Below the pieces are notes generated by a model. The model saw nothing but the letters and a program-made list of their open reading frames with translations. It was not told the origin of the DNA and ran no database searches. The translations under genes and the position numbers were made by a program. This document shows, piece by piece, positions 61,169 through 64,000 of a DNA stretch of 64,000 bases; positions within the stretch are counted from its first letter, which is position 1, and each line of letters opens with the position of its first letter. The DNA comes from Peloplasma aerotolerans (GTDB lineage: Bacteria > Bacillota_I > Bacilli_A > Acholeplasmatales > Acholeplasmataceae), in the NCBI RefSeq assembly GCF_030012175.1, contig NZ_JASCXW010000005.1, positions 38,775 through 102,774 on the forward strand, in the 5' to 3' direction.

Positions 61169-61821
61169 AACTAGATAACAAACAAACATTAGGTGAAGAA
61201 ATAGCGAATGCGGTATCCCATGGTTTAATGGCAATCTTTGGGATTGTTGCGCTTGTTTTATTGTTAGTTAGGAGTGAAACAAAATTAGAAGTTTTTGCAG
61301 CGATTATTTTTGGCTTTGGGATTGTTAATTTGTATACCATGAGTACTTTATATCATGCAATCTTTAATCCGAAAGCGAAAAGTTTATTTCAACGCTTTGA
61401 TCATTTATCCATTTATATTTTAATTGGTGGCACATTTGCCCCTGCACTATTGTTACTTCCTGAACTTCAACGACCATTATTTGGAATAGAAGGATTAGGG
61501 TTAGGACCCATCTTATTTATCATACAATGGATTTTGATTGGTGTTGGTGTTATTTTTAAATCGATATGGATTAAAAAATATGCAAAACTTCACGTATTTA
61601 TATATCTTGCGATGGGTTGGAGTGCTTTAATTTTTGTCGAACAACTGTTTGCTTATCAACCTGGAGCATTTTGGTTTGTCTTTGGTGGTGGGGTTGCTTA
61701 TAGCTTAGGTGTCGTCTTTTATTCCTATCCGAAAATCAAGTATTTTCATTTTATTTGGCATCTTTTCACAAGTTTAGGAACCATATTACAGTTTGTAGCA
61801 ATCTATGGCTTCCTGTATTAA
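61165..61821 (+). CDS. Hemolysin-III family (PAQR-like) membrane protein
   Basis: 218 residues, seven hydrophobic helices. The conserved residues of the YqfA/HlyIII and PAQR family are present: EEIANAVSHGLMA, MSTLYHAIF, RFDHLSIYILIGGTFAP and FHFIWHLFTSLG, which contain the likely zinc-binding His. The hemolysin name is historical; the function in bacteria is poorly defined (membrane homeostasis has been proposed). Translationally coupled to trmL. Confidence 0.93.
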   Translation: MKLDNKQTLGEEIANAVSHGLMAIFGIVALVLLLVRSETKLEVFAAIIFGFGIVNLYTMSTLYHAIFNPKAKSLFQRFDHLSIYILIGGTFAPALLLLPELQRPLFGIEGLGLGPILFIIQWILIGVGVIFKSIWIKKYAKLHVFIYLAMGWSALIFVEQLFAYQPGAFWFVFGGGVAYSLGVVFYSYPKIKYFHFIWHLFTSLGTILQFVAIYGFLY

Positions 61822-61842
61822 CATGAATGTTTATTCGCCTAC

Positions 61843-61871
61843 TTGAATTATAGTTATAAATAAGGTATCAT
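61843..61871 (+). promoter_or_regulatory. Promoter of ackA
   Basis: TTGAAT (61843-61848), a 17-base spacer, TATCAT (61866-61871). Confidence 0.6.
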
Positions 61872-61896
61872 AGTATTAATAAGGAGATTACAATAT

Positions 61897-63075
61897 ATGA
61901 AAATTTTAGCAGTAAATGCAGGAAGTTCGTCACTTAAGTTCCAATTATTGGAAATGCCTGATGAAATGGTTATTACCTCTGGCATTGTCGAAAGAATTGG
62001 TTATGACAACGCAGAGTTTACGATTAAAGTCAATGATAAAAAAGTAACAGAAAAACTAGAGATTAAAAATCACAAAGTTGCTGTTCATTTAGTCGTTGAA
62101 GGTTTAATCAAACACAAGATTATTAAGTCACTTGATGAAATCAAAGGTGTTGGTCATCGTGTGGTACAAGGAGGAGAACTCTTTAAGGACTCAGCAATTA
62201 TCACTGATGAAGTTGTTGAAAAGATTAAAAGCTTAAATGATTTAGCTCCGCTTCATAATCCAGCAAACATTACAGGTATCCAAGCATTTAGAGAAGCACT
62301 ACCTGATGTTATTCAAGTTGCCGTATTTGATACGACATTCCATCAAACGATGAATGAACTTGCTTATTTATATGCTGCACCATACGAATGGTATAAAAAG
62401 TATGGCGTTAGAAAATATGGATTTCATGGAACATCTCATCAATATGTATCTGAAAGAGCAGCTGAACTATTAGACAATCCAAATGCTAAGATTATCGTAT
62501 GCCATTTAGGAAATGGTGCATCTTTATGTGCAGTAGATGGCGGTAAATCAGTTGACACATCAATGGGGCTAACGCCACTTGAGGGTATTCCAATGGGCAC
62601 ACGTTCAGGAAACGTTGATCCCGCTGTTTTAATGCTTATTGCAGCAAAGGAAAATAAAACATATGCTGAAGTCTTAGATGATTTAAATAAAAAATCAGGA
62701 TATTTAGGTGTTTCTGGAATTTCAAACGATTCAAGAGATATTATTGATAATATGAACAAAGGTGATTACCGTTCAATGTTAGCGCATAAGATTCAAATTA
62801 AACGAATTGCTGATTATATTGGATCATATTATGTCTATATGGGTGGTCTTGATGCGATTGTCTTTACTGCAGGGATTGGTGAAAACTCACCAGAGATTAG
62901 AAAAGGCATCTTAGAAGCAATTAGTGTCTTAGGTGTAACCGTTGATGAAGAGCAAAACTCTAAACGTGGAGAACGCATGGTTTCAACATCTGATTCAAGA
63001 GTTAAAGCTTTTATTATTCCTACAAATGAGGAAGTTATGATCGCAAGAGAAGTTATTAGACTTGAAAACTTATAA
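61897..63075 (+). CDS. ackA: Acetate kinase
   Basis: 392 residues, ASKHA fold. NAGSSSLKFQL is at the N-terminus, then VFDTTFHQTM (catalytic Asp), YGFHGTSHQYVS, HLGNGASLCAVDGGKSVDTSMG and FTAGIGENSPEIR. It yields ATP from acetyl phosphate, a main energy step in fermenting bacteria. No pta gene is adjacent. RBS AAGGAG. Confidence 0.96.
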   Translation: MKILAVNAGSSSLKFQLLEMPDEMVITSGIVERIGYDNAEFTIKVNDKKVTEKLEIKNHKVAVHLVVEGLIKHKIIKSLDEIKGVGHRVVQGGELFKDSAIITDEVVEKIKSLNDLAPLHNPANITGIQAFREALPDVIQVAVFDTTFHQTMNELAYLYAAPYEWYKKYGVRKYGFHGTSHQYVSERAAELLDNPNAKIIVCHLGNGASLCAVDGGKSVDTSMGLTPLEGIPMGTRSGNVDPAVLMLIAAKENKTYAEVLDDLNKKSGYLGVSGISNDSRDIIDNMNKGDYRSMLAHKIQIKRIADYIGSYYVYMGGLDAIVFTAGIGENSPEIRKGILEAISVLGVTVDEEQNSKRGERMVSTSDSRVKAFIIPTNEEVMIAREVIRLENL

Positions 63076-63081
63076 GCAGCA

Positions 63082-63113
63082 AAAAGGACGATTCACTGAA
63101 TCATCCTTTTTTT
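63082..63113. terminator. Bidirectional terminator between ackA and the sugar-kinase-like gene
   Basis: A long stem AAAAGGA-C-GATTC with GAATC-A-TCCTTTT (one mismatch), a 3-base loop and a T run. It overlaps the end of the minus-strand gene. Confidence 0.88.
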
Positions 63114-64000
63114 TGTATTTGATGGTAAGCCATCATTGCTGCAGCTAATGATGGATCTATTGTTGGTGATATGATTTGAATCGATTGATCAATTGTTTTG
63201 ATCTTTTGATGTAATTGATCTTTAAAATAACCTTGGGCATTTCCTAAACTACCCACAACAACTAATGTTTTGTTTTTTAGCTTTAAGTGTTCATAAACCC
63301 CTTTTACTGCAAGACTCAATTCGTTTGTAGCATGATCAACAATATGCTTTGCATATGGATTGTTTAGGTTTGCGTACTTCGTAACAATTGGTGCTAATTG
63401 AGCAATTTTTGTTCTTTGATCATAATATCTATCCATAACATCCATAATATCAGTTGGCTTTGTCATCGAAATTTGTTTTGCGATTTCTTTGGCGAAATCG
63501 TCTATTTCATAACGACCATCAAATGCTCTAATCACATAATGAATAGCATCAAAACCTAATGCATATCCAGATCCCGCATCGCCTTCTTTATAACTCCAAC
63601 CACCACATTTATGCTCATTTCCTGTTGAATCTTTTCCGAAGGCTACCATACCTGTACCACAGATTAATGTCATCCCCCCATTGAAACAGTTTCCACTATA
63701 TAATGCATTTTCCATATCGTTTTTAGCAATCACGGTTGTTTGATTTGTTACACCTTTAAGATCTTTTAATAATTTCTCAACTTGTTTAGAGTCATTATCA
63801 AAAACAATGCCTCCAATACCAGCAAAAACAGATGTAAAAATAGGATCAAGGTGTTTTTCATAAAAAGGTTTCAATGCCTTTTGAATCGCGAAAAACGTTT
63901 CTTGATTTGTGACAGTATCAATACTTGATGGACCACTTTCTCCAACAAATATGACGTTTTGCTGCTGATCAATGACGGTTACTTTTGTTTTCGTACCTCC
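63101..64000 (-). CDS. BadF/BcrA-family ATPase, N-acetylglucosamine-kinase-like, 5' end outside the window
   Basis: The frame is open to the right edge; the first visible residues are GGTKTKVTVIDQQQNVIFVGESGPSS, the phosphate-1 loop of the ASKHA fold, so only a few N-terminal residues are missing. 299 residues are visible. Further marks are FAGIGGIV, LICGTGMVAFGKDSTGNEHKCGGWSYKEGDAGSGYALGFDAI and the adenosine motif VVVGSLGNAQGYF. This is the pattern of GlcNAc or related hexosamine kinases of the BadF/BadG/BcrA/BcrD family. The sugar substrate is not certain. Confidence 0.85.
   Translation of the reverse strand, partial: GGTKTKVTVIDQQQNVIFVGESGPSSIDTVTNQETFFAIQKALKPFYEKHLDPIFTSVFAGIGGIVFDNDSKQVEKLLKDLKGVTNQTTVIAKNDMENALYSGNCFNGGMTLICGTGMVAFGKDSTGNEHKCGGWSYKEGDAGSGYALGFDAIHYVIRAFDGRYEIDDFAKEIAKQISMTKPTDIMDVMDRYYDQRTKIAQLAPIVTKYANLNNPYAKHIVDHATNELSLAVKGVYEHLKLKNKTLVVVGSLGNAQGYFKDQLHQKIKTIDQSIQIISPTIDPSLAAAMMAYHQIQKKG

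Noticed and set aside
1..64000. CRISPR array, insertion sequence or prophage
   Set aside because: No regularly spaced repeats, transposase, integrase or phage structural gene was seen; the accessory regions look like metabolic and surface islands without recognisable mobility genes.

Overview
The window is AT-rich, gene-dense DNA from a low-GC Gram-positive-type bacterium. TGA is a genuine stop (for example at the ends of the KDG kinase and ispH genes) and Trp is TGG, so this is not a Mycoplasma using code 4. Short intergenic gaps, TTG/GTG starts with strong AGGAGG-type ribosome sites, a potABCD operon, a SipW-type signal peptidase, MEP-pathway genes and simple central metabolism fit the Acholeplasma/Izemoplasma/Haloplasma side of the Mollicutes or a close Firmicute. 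That placement is inference; no rRNA or ribosomal protein gene is present to settle it.

Region 1 (1-10,960) is a surface-matrix locus: a truncated charged coiled-coil protein, a TasA/camelysin-like secreted protein with a YAWFT signal segment, a SipW-like signal peptidase, then a sigma-A-type promoter, a cyclic-di-GMP-I (GEMM) riboswitch and an overlapping intrinsic terminator. Behind the switch lie two more short exported TasA-like proteins and a 2,357-residue secreted protein with GLUG-like repeats. Because the terminator uses the 3' strands of aptamer helices P1 and P3, the switch is predicted to be turned ON by c-di-GMP. This is the most interesting system in the window.

Region 2 (10,969-15,054, minus strand) holds an autoregulated TetR/ABC-2 exporter operon and a two-gene unit with a Cys-rich protein and a CxxC membrane protein. 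Region 3 (15,174-19,468) is potABCD for spermidine/putrescine uptake.

Region 4 (19,530-36,457) is a pectin/galacturonate catabolic island: uronate isomerase (uxaC), cytoplasmic pectinesterase, a Lpl/Ytc-type oligosaccharide ABC importer with a large lipoprotein, an MsmX-like ATPase embedded among four unfamiliar membrane proteins, a cytoplasmic GH28 polygalacturonase, then eda, kdgK, an IclR regulator, a TIM-barrel isomerase, kduI and kduD. A cre-like box and a palindrome on the eda promoter suggest catabolite and substrate control. The middle steps (uxaB, uxaA, or an unsaturated galacturonyl hydrolase) are not in the window.

Region 5 (36,469-64,000) is mostly housekeeping: nusB-xseA-xseB-dxs-tlyA-recN, dinB, ispH, a DEAD-box helicase followed by nfo and a frameshifted alkD-like gene, glgA, purA-purB, a membrane thioredoxin-like protein, argS, tRNA-Leu(CAA), a PfoR/PTS-IIC-like membrane protein, cls-yaaA, pncB, trmL, a hemolysin-III-family protein, ackA, and a truncated BadF-type sugar kinase at the right edge.
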